A stretch of DNA of 64,000 nucleotides from Anticarsia gemmatalis. Taxonomy: Eukaryota; Arthropoda; Insecta; Lepidoptera; Erebidae. Shown one piece after another: positions 1-11,992 of this stretch. A model generated the notes under the pieces. It had not been told where the DNA came from and searched no databases. It saw only the letters and a list, made by a program, of their open reading frames with translations. Position 1 is the first letter of the stretch. Each line of letters starts with the position of its first letter. The position numbers and the translations under genes were made by a program. The stretch spans positions 5,208,001-5,272,000 of the forward strand of contig NC_134769.1 of the NCBI RefSeq assembly GCF_050436995.1. Reading direction: 5' to 3'.

Positions 1-137
1 AAACAAAGTTGTATTTTGTTTTACTGGCAGAAAATTCTTAGCTCCCTTTGGCAAACTGCGACAAGGTTGCATCTAGAAGAATCATAAAACATTACCGTGC
101 CTTTGTGAGCGAGTATACAAGAATAACATATACTTAA

Positions 138-327
138 CTAGCGGCCGCCCCTGGTTTCGTCCGCATGGACTTTATTTTTTCCGCTTCCAAAACACTTTTT
201 TACTGCTAATCTTTCCTATAAATGTTTTTACTACCTCCGGCAGGGTATTCCAAAAAATCCTTTGTGACTGTGCGTTGTCGATCAGTCAGTCACCCGCTCA
301 GTAACGGAACAGTTATATTATAAATAA
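138..327 (-). mobile_element. Helitron-like non-autonomous element
   Basis: Read on the minus strand, the element ends in CTAG followed by a host T, the usual Helitron 3' terminus. A GC-rich block, gcggccgcccctggtttcgt on the plus strand, sits just inside that end. This block is a familiar lepidopteran signature. The other end fades into AT-rich DNA after a short 'cagtcagtc' run near 280, so the right boundary is approximate. There is no coding capacity, so it would depend on a Rep/helicase supplied elsewhere. Confidence 0.6.
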
Positions 328-1930
328 ATAAACTTACCCTTTATACCAACATTCGCACTCCTTACTAACACAGATCGCTGGTGAGAATCTTTTCGCCGAT
401 TTGTACTTGTTTGATAACTTTAATGTACGCACACTCATTTTATCTTGCAATCACTGTCATATTATTATCACTGATGTGCGTCCAACGTCAATGATATCAG
501 TCCGATGCAGATTTACTGACGCATTGATTTACTGGAGTCTCTTATTACACTGTTGTTTATGTAACTATACAGCACACTACACTGAACAATATGCTTGTTA
601 TAACTTAGGAAACGTTTATGATCTCACAGAACACTGAGATGATATTGAGCACTTTGATGCTAATGATTCAAATATTACATAGGTAGTTTAGGACATTTAA
701 CACTAGGCGCTGATTAGTTTATTTAATTTGATAAATAGTTATGAGGTTCCCAAAACCTCAAAGTATACGCCGATCAAAGTAGTTTGAAAGCTAGAAAAAT
801 TAGTGCCAAACAGAATTCACCGTTTCAAACTTTAGCATCACACTCCTAAAACAATACGATGTTCATCTTTTCACAGACCCAACATGTGTAGGAGTATTAT
901 AGAATTAACTACGGTAGAGTGAATTCAAATTAACTAATCCATGAATATTCCAAAACTGGCCAGTTTCCACACATTTAACACTAAACACGTGTATTTCGAT
1001 ATACTGTTATGAACAAAATCAATAAGCACAATGATATAGTGGGTGGATGGCAGACGTAAGCTGTGGGCGGTTCCCAATCTGCTGATAACTATGCAGATGA
1101 TATCACACTACAGAAAATCACACGATCAATTGGTGTTTTTGATTTTGAGACATTATTATCCTTTGTCTTATAGAAAAGTACTTTATGAGTACAGATGATA
1201 GGCTTATATAGAGTAAATATTTTAACTGCATTAAATGATTCCATACGATTAAGTACCTACATATGCATGATTTATATTTTTTTTATGAATATTAGCCAGG
1301 GATTAACACGACCTTACATTATTTAGCGTAGTTTGCTTGATGTTTCGGCACTGGTCGAACAGTACTTTTTCGATTTGACTGATTGGAATTATAGCCTTAT
1401 CGAATGTATAAATAATTAGCCAATATTTATTATATTGCTCAAAATATTATTATTAAAACAAACACGGCTATGGCAGCTATTTAAAATATGATTGTCGATA
1501 TAAAAGTTGTAAAACTTCTCGAGTTCTCTTCCCGTCTAAGCAAAAAGTAAACAGACCTACATACAAGACACCTGTAACGCAAAGAGAAAGGGAAACTAGT
1601 ATTTATTGACGATAACTAGAAGTCGTTTAAATTGATCAGTAGAATTCCTCACCAACTTCCCAGAGGGACGGCATTCCTAGAAAATTGGACTTGGGAAACT
1701 AATAGTTTAGTACCAATCTGTAAGTACAATATCATTAAAAATAGAAGTGATAGGATTCTAGTATCGGTATTTATTCTAGAACTGAAGAATTGCAGAACCC
1801 CCGATCCTTAAACTTTACCTACCAATAAGTATATGTGTAACAATATATTTAGGTACTTCCACTGTCTCCTTTCTTTCCACATATCAAAACCAATACAGCC
1901 ACGCCAGACCCAATCATAATAATGGCTTAA
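328..1930. other. No gene seen
   Basis: This is AT-rich sequence. The longest open frame (401-637, 78 codons) has no recognisable domain and no coding-like composition. I see no splice-bordered exon, RNA gene or clear repeat. Confidence 0.5.
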
Positions 1931-2230
1931 ATTTAACCCATTACTGTCCCACTGCTGGGCAAGGGTCTCCTCCCGTAATGAGGGAGGGTTTAGGCCTTGA
2001 GTCCACCACGCTGGCCAAGTGCGGGTTGCGGACTTTGCATGCCCTCAATAAATGTATTAAACAAATTTTAGGCATGCAAGGTTTCCTCACGATGTTTTCC
2101 TTCACCGTTGGAGCATGTGATAATTATTTCTAATACACACATCACTTCGAAAAGTCATTGGTGTGTTGCCTCGGGTTCGAACCTGCGACCACTTGCGTGG
2201 GAGGTGTCAACTTATACCACTCGGCTTAGC
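1931..2230 (+). repeat. Non-LTR retrotransposon 3' end, copy 1
   Basis: The sequence carries the block 'ccactgctgggcaagggtct', then 'ccaccacgctggccaagtgc', 'cacgatgttttccttcaccg' and 'gggttcgaacctgcgaccac', ending near 'ccactcggctta'. Two more copies of the same order lie at 18115-18326 and 49235-49540. I recognise it as an abundant lepidopteran LINE 3' region, probably CR1/Zenon-like. The family name is from memory. The tail motif ggttcgaacc resembles a tRNA B box, but no A box is placed for a tRNA. Confidence 0.75.
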
Positions 2231-3658
2231 AATACTTAACATTTCAGTAATTAAAATAATAACTTTTCTTTTTCTGTCGTCGTAGTCAGAAAATCGCTAT
2301 TATTTTACGTTGAAAAGTCACTCTAAAATAATAAACTGAATTCTTCATCTTCAAAATGAATAATAGGTGTCGACAGAAGAAATAAAGAAACTCGGAAAAA
2401 CATTTAATATAGAAGTAGAGGTAGGGCAATAAACTATTTAGACAGCAGTCAGCACTTTTCTCAAGTTTTGTTTGCAAAGAAAATAAATTTACAATAATTA
2501 AGAGCTTTTTACCAAATAACCTCACTTTGGTCATGAAAAAAGTGACATTAATTTTAAAACCTGGACTGGAGCATAAATATGATTTTTGATCATATTTCTT
2601 GCGGTCAAAAACAGGTACAGTTAAGTTCAAACTTTTCCTTTAGAAAGCCGTTGAAATTGAATACTGCTTAAATTGACTGACTATTGACAAGCTTTATTAA
2701 CTGGACTTAATCTGGATGAACATATACAAATATGCATTGTATAGATTCCCATAGCATGTAAAAGTTAAAGCGATTGTCACAGCAATTATACTTCGCCAGG
2801 AGATCGTGGGTCGTGGGTTCAAATATTGTATTAAATATGTTTTTTTTTTTAAAAATGTTATAAACTGCAGATGCCTTATTATCAAGTCTTGCGGCAAAAT
2901 AACAAGTTTACATAAAATTACAATTCCATTACAAAATAAAGTACATTTTAAAACCCACTTACGTTTGAATCGATAGACCGAACAACGCAGAATACGAATG
3001 AGATCGTGAGTGACTACCATCGAAAGTAAATTTTATTTTACGCGTTATTTTATAAGTGCATTTTCATATTTACATTTCTGACATAAGCATGATTAAGTGC
3101 TGAGAAAATGTTATTAATGGTGTATAAAATTTACTCAACTGCAAATTTCAGACAGATTTAGTACTTTATTCAGGATTTTTATATTGAAGAAAAAATGTGC
3201 AACAGCTGTTCTTAAGTAAAGATACAGTTTTTTACCACCTGTCTCTGAAACTGACGACAGCAAACCTGCAATTAGCCAGTGTGGTCGAACTAACGTTTAC
3301 TGCAGAAATTCTTTCGTATCTAACAACGAGACAGTACACGCGAACAAAAAATCAACTCGATAATTGGCAATTAGGTAGCAAGAAACGTGCGTTGTTAGGA
3401 ACGTTAAACAACCCCAATTTTCCTTACATGTCAAAGAAAAGTTCGCCTTTATCCTCATGCAACCTCAGATGACCAATGCTCGAATCCTTTGTTTGAAAAC
3501 GGCCGGAGGCTTACAAACACCGGTTTGAACCGGAGCAGTTTGTACGACATTGAATATTCGCCCACTATCACAAACAATATTAGTTACGAGGACGTTCTAT
3601 GTTACTATGCTATTGATTGAGAATCACTGCTGGGTAGGGCTACCAATGTTGCCATTTG
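2231..3658. other. No gene seen
   Basis: AT-rich sequence with a 13-base T run near 2839. Open frames at 2286-2630 (minus), 2697-3020 (minus) and 3197-3472 (plus) look like chance frames: they have no domain, no GC rise and no splice context. Confidence 0.5.
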
Positions 3659-3744
3659 GTCGAGAAATCTGGGATCGCCCCAGAATATCACACCATGTCC
3701 CGTATCCGTATATGAGAGCTTAAGGTCCCGAATTTCGAACACCG
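3659..3744 (+). repeat. Diverged interspersed repeat with GTCCCG motifs, copy 1
   Basis: This stretch aligns by eye with 41520-41601. Both share 'gaaatc.gggat', a 'cc.gaat' block, 'tgtcccgt' and a second 'gtcccg' about 30 bases later. The copies are strongly diverged, so this is an old family. The class is unknown. Confidence 0.45.
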
Positions 3745-4844
3745 ACGTGTTTTTTTTTCGCAAAATTGTTAGAATGAGACGACAATTTTGGATGGCCTGC
3801 GTTCATTATTTGGTATATTAAAAAGACCATCTTAGGAGATGGGTCGACATACTAAAGCCAGATTGATGCCGGAAATAAAATGTAAGCATGCCCTGCTAGC
3901 AACCCTATCGGTAGCCTGTTAGGTAACATGATGCCCAGATTCCCCTTAATTAATAGAGAGGTATTAATATCTTTATGTTATGATAGTTAATGCAAGTAAA
4001 TACGTGCTTGTTTACAATATAACAACGTGCTATTTGTTAACTACTGTTGTGAAACAAACTATTGTTTTGTTAGGACAAGTGATTCGTTGATTGTAGTTCA
4101 TGGGACTGTTACAAAGAAAATTCTTGGTAGTAAATGATGTGGATGGACTGTAGAACCCCTGGTATAATGAAATCAATTAAAAAAGTAAATTATAAATTCG
4201 AAAGTCTATGTGTAACTTTTCACGGCTAAACTGTTGAATCGATTTTGATAAAATTGAATTATATGGAAAATTCGGAAATAAACATACAGGTGTTTTTAAC
4301 ACGAGTTTGCTAATAGGAAACATCTTCATAATAGAGGTAAGAAATTATGTGTTAAAGTAAAAATAAAAGAACGACTTGAAGTAACGTTATATAATTTTCA
4401 GACATGATTAATGACGCTTGTAGAAGACACGTGAACATTTGCTGTGAAGTGTCGTTGACCATATTTCATTTTTTAAATAATAAATAGTCGAAGTGTGAAG
4501 TCATTAATAACGATTAAACGTCAACACGTGATTTAAAATATTACTGCAAATATACGTTAAAGTTATTTCACTAGGTGTTTTATGCATTAACAATAAAAAA
4601 CAATACCATTTTTTGAACCACCAACTCCCTTTTTTTTCATGGAGCTTTACCTACAAAAATATATCTTCTTTATATTCGAAGAGCTGTAGGTGGCGTAGAA
4701 AAAAGAACGCAACAAATATATCATATTTTTCCGCTCAAAAAATACTCCAGCAACGTAATCCTACACATAACCCAACAAAGTAATAGTAAATGTCAGTAAT
4801 AATTACACCTTCAACTAGAATTACACGAAAATTGTAATACAAAG

Positions 4845-4990
4845 CAACATTACCCGGGCGGTACTGTAATTGCGTGGGTATTCTGTCTATTTAGCTTATT
4901 TGAGGGCAAAGGTAGCTCCTTCACCCTCGAGGGAATGTTTTTGACGAACCTCCGTAGAGGGACATAATGTTTTTATTAAGCTCCGGGCTA
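4845..4990. promoter_or_regulatory. GC-richer block with DR1-like and palindromic motifs
   Basis: Within AT-rich DNA this block contains gggcaaaggta, which is close to the nuclear-receptor DR1/HNF4 consensus. It also has a perfect 10-bp palindrome CCCTCGAGGG at 4924-4933. No exon or repeat explains the composition. A regulatory role is inference only. Confidence 0.2.
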
Positions 4991-6796
4991 TGGCAACCAT
5001 GTTTGAGATGCTTTCGCAAGGACGTCTGTGGCCTTTTGATTTACATTTGATTGAATTTTAATAAGCGTTGCGAATTGTTTTGCTGTTTGTTGAATGTTTT
5101 CCGTTATTGTTTATGGTGTTATGTATCTGTTTTGTTGCCGACTTGCCTTGCGAACAAAGTTTTCAACTGTACGGTGATGATACAGTAGTTATACAGCATA
5201 AATACATATTTAAATGATGTCGTTACTTTAATATGATAAACTAATAAACTATAGAGTTCAAATGTTTTAATTATTAGATTTCAGATTAGTTTTCCTTTAA
5301 AAAATCCCAACTTCGGGCATTATCAAGGCTAAACAAAATTTCCTAAGCGTTGTGCAAAAATCCTTTAAATATTCATACGTATATTGCCATATTCTGCAAT
5401 TTCACATCAATATGTACACGGTACCAATCACTTGCGAAATAAAGAAAGGTCGAAGGCACGGACATCCGAAGACGTTGACAGCAGAGGTCAATTTGGCAAG
5501 TCAGTGTAAGGTCGTGGACGTATACAGATGTTCGGTTGCTACACACGTGATGCAATCGACTCTGAACTCTAATGACTTTTACTAATGATGTGTTTAATGT
5601 CGAGATATGTTTCGCGTTATTAATATTGATGTGGTTTTGTAATGTAATTAAGTCGGTTGCTTCCTTTTGAATATGACGGAAGTGTTAAATAGTTGGGTGT
5701 GTGGGTTGTCTGATCAAACTTAGGAGTTTCCGAAGACATATATTTTCAAGTTATTTTGATGAAATTTTCCTGTGACCTTTTTAACGATGGGGTCGTGTTA
5801 GAACCTTACTGCTCAAGCCTTTACTTTGAAGCTTTTAAGATATTCTTATTGAATTTTAATGTATAGGAAAAATATAAATAGAACTCTTTAGTTTTTAGAC
5901 GAATCTGAACAGAATAGCAAAAACTTGCTCAAAGAATCTGCAGTTGGAGTCATAATTTCTGCCGTCACACGAAAAAAACCAGTATGATATATCACGACAA
6001 CAATCAGGAAGGAAGTGACAGGTTAATACAAGTAATTTTACATCATAAAGGTCGAAGAAAACAGCATTTAAAACGAGTAGTTTTTACTTAAAACTGGTTG
6101 GACAATTTCGCCATACCTACTTCATGTTTATTTTGGGTTCCGCATGCAATAAAGACAAGGTCTTTTGGACAAAAACCTTTGTCGTATGTATGTGGGTGGA
6201 TGTATTTGCAAATCTGCAGTATCTAGGCACAGCTTAGAAACAAAAATGTTAATTAAAGCCTATTAGGTACAGCATAGAAACAATATTATTTATTAATTAA
6301 CTCGTATTTTGTTCTCCATTGACATTTAGCAAAATGTATATTAAATACTGTGGGATGATCGTGGATTACATACGCGATTTTTTTTAAATCTTTTTTATTC
6401 AATAAGTATCGTTTAGACTTTTACCCAATACTTGTTTTGTATCACTTTGCAAGTGGGTTAGACACAGCACGTATCAAGAAATAAAAGTACAAGCTTGTAC
6501 CATTATAAATATGATAATAATTATTAAACTTGACAGACCTTTAAAAAGTTAAGCAAGTAGGAATAGAAAAACTCGTTCGAAAACTCGGAGACAACAATAC
6601 ACAGAACTAAAACATTTAAAGCAAACAAAACGGCTAAAATATCGGCTCAAGAAACATTAGTAAAACATTTCATAATGTATAAATTAAATCCTACACATTA
6701 ACTTAATGTTCTATTCCACCTAATTAAGTATGAATGACAGTACAAACTACATTTCAATAGAAAGCAAAGCTGACCAGTGCGCAAGGTCATAAGTGA

Positions 6797-6841
6797 TGAC
6801 GTAATCGCGAGCCCATGTTTTGAACAGGCTTTATGACGTCA
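6797..6841. promoter_or_regulatory. Pair of CRE-like bZIP sites
   Basis: TGACGTAA lies at 6797-6804 and the perfect CRE palindrome TGACGTCA at 6834-6841, 29 bases apart. CREB/ATF and PAR-bZIP factors bind such sites. No promoter or exon is visible beside them, so a role as an enhancer is only a suggestion. Confidence 0.25.
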
Positions 6842-7297
6842 GGCCTGTGTATACAGGGTGCGTTTGTATTGTGCCGGAATCGAGTTGCGTATGCTGCGGG
6901 TTTGTTTGAAACAATGTACTTGGGAGTGATTTATTTGAGATGTTTGATTGTTTTGTAAGGTTTTTTCGAGTTACGTAGATTAATGTACTTTACTGTAACT
7001 TAAACTTGATTGGTTATATTTAGTGTTATCAAAAAGCATGCAATGCTAGACCTTTGAGTAACAGTGTAGATTCAAATGTGTTTGTGTTAAAAGACTGCAC
7101 TGACCATTTTCCACCCTACTTTTTTATCAAACCCTTAAAGCCGCGGGAGTTAAATAGAGGACATTATTGACCACATTCACAGATAATATCGGTGATGTCT
7201 TGCGAAAAGGTCAGGTGCGGAGTATTCGTAGCCGGCTGTCCTGTATGATGAGAATGAAGCAAGGGAAGTTTGTAAAAATTTTACCAAGTAGAGTTCT

Positions 7298-7345
7298 TTG
7301 ATCTCTGCCCACCCCTACGGGGAGAAAGTGAAGTCATTTATTGTG
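7298..7345 (+). repeat. Relic of the 'cctacccctat' LINE/SINE tail family
   Basis: The string 'tctctgcccacccctacggg' followed by 'gagaaagtgaagtc' matches, in the opposite orientation, the repeats at 35783-35889 and 56987-57080 (taagggtaggcagagac with aaaatcacgcc). It is short and diverged. Confidence 0.35.
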
Positions 7346-8441
7346 CATTTCAACCAAATACTTACTATCATCTGGTACCACATCGTTAACATTAAACAAA
7401 TAGCGCTTCTAGACGCCTATATCTTAAAAGACATTCAAACTTCCGATCGCTAACAAAACGATCCACAAACAGCTTTATACAAACGTGTCCTTGTAACCTC
7501 AGCCTACAAGTGGGTATTCGAGTTAACTTTATTGCCTGCACACGCCCACCACCGAGGTTTATGGCTCTCACAACGTTTTAGACGAAAATTTATGTAATTG
7601 TTACGATTTACAGATCGTTTTAAGGTTTCCTTCAATTAATAGTTTTGTAGTGCAATATTTTATTGGGTAGACTTTTATGTCGTGATCTATTAAACTAGAT
7701 TAAATTGATTTAGAGCAGCATTTATGGATTTAGTGTAGGTTGCAGTTTAGGGTGTGAGATCAAAGACAAGATGGTATAACAAACATGAATCAAGCATATG
7801 ACTTTATATGCGAAATTGTTAAGAAAGAACTATCTAACCAACCAAGAATTCGTTTTCTTTGATACTTTAATTAGTACAAGATTTATAACGTGGAAAATGG
7901 AAGCTATTACTTTATTGATTGAAGGCAAATACGTAAGGAAACCACGCATGCCTCACAATTCCAATCTTGGTTAAGAAATAAGTTCTCGAAGAAATGCAAT
8001 TTTATTGACACCAACTTGGTCAGCGTGTAGGACCCGACATCTACCCATTTTCTATTTCAGGAGGAGACCCAAGCTGAATAGTGGACCAGTATTGATATAA
8101 ACTGATCCATTTATATGTAAACTTTTTTTTTTTTTCACCGGTTTTAAACATTTTTTCCAAAGGAATTCCAACAATTCCCCATATCGCATATTACGTGACC
8201 AGTGGCAAGATAATAACGTTGTTATTAAAACAAACAAACGGACTAATGTCGCACTTTCTAAATGTGATGTGCTACGAATAACACTTGGATAGCCATTTGC
8301 ATGGCACGGTGAAAGTGAAACTATGGTGGTAATGCCACTGTTATAATATATTGTGTTACTGTTTTAATCCAATGTTTGGAAATGTTTGGTCTTACTAGGG
8401 AGAACTTAAAATGTGCTGTAAAGATAGTTACTACGGCGCCC
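7346..8441. other. No gene; one short LINE-tail relic
   Basis: Around 8055-8100 the string 'caggaggagacccaagctga' plus 'atagtggacc' resembles the ends of lepidopteran RTE-type LINEs. The rest shows nothing I can name. The 61-codon minus frame at 8052-8237 crosses this relic and an 11-to-13-base T run and is not a gene. Confidence 0.35.
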
Positions 8442-8596
8442 GCTATCTCAGTTGACAACTAGTGTAAGTCAAATTGATGATCACTATTCAGTACATTGCT
8501 GCTTTGACGTTAAGCGTTAATCACTGTATTCTAAGAGAGGAAACAATGTACAGTATAGTGGTTTTCAAATAAATGTCAACTGAAATACGTGATAGC
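8442..8596. mobile_element. Fold-back MITE, family 1, fullest copy
   Basis: The ends are inverted: gctatctcagttgacaacta at the left and 'gtcaactgaaatacgtgata' plus gc at the right. The inner parts also pair (cactattcagtacattg against caatgtacagtatagtg), so almost the whole 155 bp can fold into one hairpin. Related copies lie at 9478-9587 and 28908-29012. There is no coding capacity. The transposase superfamily is unknown. Confidence 0.65.
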
Positions 8597-9477
8597 CCCC
8601 CAGGTCCCAATCTGTTTAAACAAAAGAACACTAGAAAAAAGTGCCAAGCTATAAGGGAATTTTACAAATCGTGGTCAACACGGATTTATTTGATAAAACT
8701 GAATATGTTTTATATTCAGGATTTCTGCAGTCTACTTTTTTTGGCGTTCATTACATAATAGTAACTCTCTTGTAATCTGTCAATTAAAAAAAATAAACCT
8801 ACGGAACCCAAACTGCAGAATAAGAAGATTTGTAATAACTGTAATCATCTGTTCGTTTTCTAAAGAAGTATTTCGGACTTATGTTCAAGGACTATTTCAT
8901 TCTAGTCCTTTTTTCCTAGTTTCTTTCATATTTAAACCACTGACTTACAAATATCCAATAAAAATCTCTTTAAAAGCAACTAAAACACGTAATATGTCAC
9001 TAAAATGCTAATACAAATACATAGTCACGGTACATAACAGTTGTATATTATAATACAACTAAATATAACTCACAATGGAGGTTTACAATGGCATGTTAAA
9101 TTCTCCATGCGATTTTACATATTGTTAGCGACGACCTTCTATACCTAATTTGGATTTATTAGCTAGCTTCTAAATGTGACTTTGGCTGCGTGGGAAGATT
9201 TTCTGCTAAATATTTAATCCATTTTAATTAGTATACTGAGTTACTAAGGGGACATGTTTGACGTGTCAAAACTATTGTGTGTGACTCAGTGATATAATGT
9301 TTCCTAGTCATTAATTTTATCTTTTACTGATCCACTGAACACATGCACTGGGCATGGGTTTCTTTCATAGACATGTCTTAGTCTAACTGCAGAGCGCTTA
9401 TCATGCATCTCAGTTTAACTAAATTGATACGCACTAAACAATACGTTGTATTATATCATTTTATACTTAATAATTAA
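8597..9477. other. No gene seen
   Basis: AT-rich sequence between two MITE copies. No exon-like or repeat-like block recognised. Confidence 0.45.
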
Positions 9478-9587
9478 ACAGTACATTGCTGTTTTGACGC
9501 AACGTTTTAATCACTATAATCTAAAGGAGAATACAATGTACACTATAGTAGCTTTAAGATAGTTGTCAACTGAGATACGTGATGGCT
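9478..9587. mobile_element. Fold-back MITE, family 1, left-truncated copy
   Basis: This copy starts inside the element (acagtacattgctgttttga) and keeps the right terminal repeat (agttgtcaactgagatacgt, then gatggctccc). The left terminal repeat, present at 8442, is missing. It could therefore no longer move on its own ends. Confidence 0.6.
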
Positions 9588-10068
9588 CCCAGACTAGACA
9601 TAGGTGGGTGCATATTTTAAAAAATCAGTTTTATGTTTTACTAACTTACCGACACACAATTTTTGCCTCTTTATAATATTAGTACAGATATTTTGGCTTC
9701 AGTCAAGTCGCTAAACGTGCGGTTTCGGCAAGGGTCAAACCCAAAGTCAGCGACGCGAGCAGTGTGAATAACGTGAAAACCTGCAGACCTCTGATAAAAT
9801 GATATTATTTTTCAGTAGGTCGAAGTTGATTTTGTATCGGTAAAGTGAGTTTTGGAGAAACTGTTTATTTAAATCAGCTTTGACTTTAAAATGTTTTTAT
9901 TTTATAGTAAATGTAGATTGAAATGTATACTTGAGGCTTGAGACTTTTAAAAACTTTATATATATTGATCTTTAATTATCTTTCTCGCTTAATTTGTATA
10001 GATAAAGAAGATACGTAAAAGTGTACTGAAAGATTTAATAAAATTAAATAATATTTTAAATAGCTTTA
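9588..10068. other. No gene seen
   Basis: AT-rich sequence with a slightly GC-richer stretch at 9705-9770. Nothing recognisable. Confidence 0.45.
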
Positions 10069-10148
10069 GACAGAGATAGATGGAAAGAGGGAAGGGAGGC
10101 CTTTGCCCTGCAGTGGGATAATATGGGCTGATAAGAAATAATAAATAA
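10069..10148 (+). repeat. RTE-like LINE 3' end relic
   Basis: 'gggaggcctttgccctgcag' followed by 'tgggataatatgggctgata' and an 'ataataaata' tail is the typical end of an abundant lepidopteran LINE, probably RTE class from memory. Only the last 80 bp or so remain. Confidence 0.55.
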
Positions 10149-11497
10149 CACTTTTGCAAACAATTTCTTATTAAGAAATTCTCCGAATCTCAAACAATTT
10201 CACATTGCAAATACACGTGTGCAAAACTTTCCATACGTTAAATTGGGCTTTGTTATTGTATTTTTCCAGAAACAAACACAATAATATTCCAATAAACTGT
10301 CACGAACTGAAACGTAATCTTATATCGTGGAACAGGAAAACAAGGTATCTTTGTGATTAACTGTATTTCATACGGTTGTTACTCGATATTTGACGTTAAC
10401 CTGTAGTATTACACGTATAGTCACGAGCAAATATAATTGAGTTCGAAATTATCTTACAACCACAAGTGTTATGGGGCTTTAATTATAATAATGACTAGAT
10501 AATCCGGGCGGCTGTACTTTTTGTTTGGTAACATAAAAGTATTTTTGGACCTATGAATGACGAGGTCTTGCAACTACCTATTTCCATGTAAAATTTCATG
10601 ACGGACAGATTTTTTAATTTCTGAAATGGATGAAGTTTATTTTATATTTTTATTAAAAAAAACACGTTTAAAAAACGTGACAGCTTGCTTATATTTTTGC
10701 TGCTGACTGTACAAATGTTATTTTGAACGCATAATTATGAAATTTGATCTCCGATACAAAGGTAAATTAGGGAGAAATGGGAAGAGACGGATATAGAATA
10801 CGACTTTATATAATATATCATGTGCGTAGGAATTTCCCCTGAGGGTTACATAAAAGAGTATACGCCACATTTCGTTTTTTATGTTTCCATAAAACACGGG
10901 GTAACTAAGAACTATAGTTGCTCGTTTAAACATGGTGAGTACCAGAAAATTAGAACGTGGAAAGTCTAGGTAATTAGGTCGAAATACTTAGTGCAACATA
11001 CTTTCTGTTCGCCCCTATTGAAGGCAAAATAACGATATTAATGTAATATGTAGGATATAGTACTTAGATAATATTAGGAGTCACCATGCGAAAATCGACG
11101 AAAATTATGAAAGAGGACTTATGAAAGCAAAGATCACAAGAGGTGGTTTTCTTAAGATCAACAGTGCATGCTCGTTACGAGTGGGCATTTCAGAGATGTA
11201 TGAAAGTATAGAATACAGTAGACAAATGTCGATGAAACAAGAGTTAATGTAGGCATTTTTCAAAGCATTAATAACATTGGAATATATTCTACAGCCTCTG
11301 TATAAAACTAGATATAAATACACGTCACCATTATTATCTTCACGCCTTCAAGCGAGTCACATGACTCATCTAATCGATGCACTCTAGATGCATGAACTGC
11401 ATTTAATTATTACTATGATGAATCTTCGTACGTCATACTATTGTTCTAGAATGCATACAACATAAAGTAGTGTGTTATAAAAGCAAAACTATTAGAT
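10149..11497. other. No gene seen
   Basis: AT-rich sequence. Minus-strand frames at 10718-10933 and 11105-11323 show no domain or splice support. No repeat was recognised. Confidence 0.45.
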
Positions 11498-11905
11498 ACT
11501 AGCTGACCCGCGCAACTTCGCTTGCGTCACATAAGAGAGAATGGGTCAGAATTTTCCACGTTCTTTTTACTGTTACTCAGCTCCTATTGGTCGTAGCGTG
11601 ATGATATAAAATATGTTTTTTTTTTCCACGAAAATAATTCTCAAAATTATTTATACCTCATAATATAACGAAGTCGCGCTAAGGCATATCCGCCATTAAA
11701 ACAGTTGCCATGACAACGGAATTTTGTATATTCAATGTCATTAAAATATTGGTTATTCGCGACTTCGTTCGCCACCTGAATTTTCCCGGGAAATGCGTCA
11801 TTTTCCCGGGGTAAAAAGTAGCGTATGTCCTTTCTCGGGTATCAAAATATCTCCATACCAAATTTCATGCAAATTGGTTCAGTAGTTTAGGCGTGATTGA
11901 GTAGC

Positions 11906-11960
<55 letters not shown>

Positions 11961-11992
11961 GTTACTTTCGCATTTATAATATTAGTATGGAT
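11498..11992 (-). mobile_element. Chimeric Helitron-like element
   Basis: Read on the minus strand, the 3' end is CTAG (11502-11499) before a T, with a hairpin (cgcaacttcgcttgcg) just inside, as in the copy at 24858. The 5' half belongs to a different family, the one seen intact at 31408-31618. It contains cacctgaattttcccgggaa, 'tttctcgggtatcaaaatat', 'caaattggttcagtag' and a CAGA array, and starts with TCCATACTA after an A. A second, internal 'cgcgacttcgttcgccacc' near 11757 marks the old end of the second family. Two elements have therefore been joined or nested. Confidence 0.65.
11905..11960 (+). repeat. (CAGA)14 microsatellite
   Basis: Fourteen uninterrupted CAGA units lie inside the Helitron-like element. 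The related element at 31408 has the complementary GTCT units at the same relative place, so the array is part of the element. Confidence 0.95.

Larger units (their letters stand above)
3745..7297. other. No gene; a few possible regulatory stretches
   Basis: No coding exon is supported. Apart from the separately listed stretch at 4845-4990 and the two CRE-like sites near 6.8 kb, the interval is AT-rich and unremarkable. Confidence 0.45.

Noticed and set aside
2165..2235. tRNA gene suggested by the ggttcgaacc B-box match
   Set aside because: No A box, anticodon arm or acceptor stem is in place. The motif is part of the tail of the non-LTR repeat and is eroded in the other copies.
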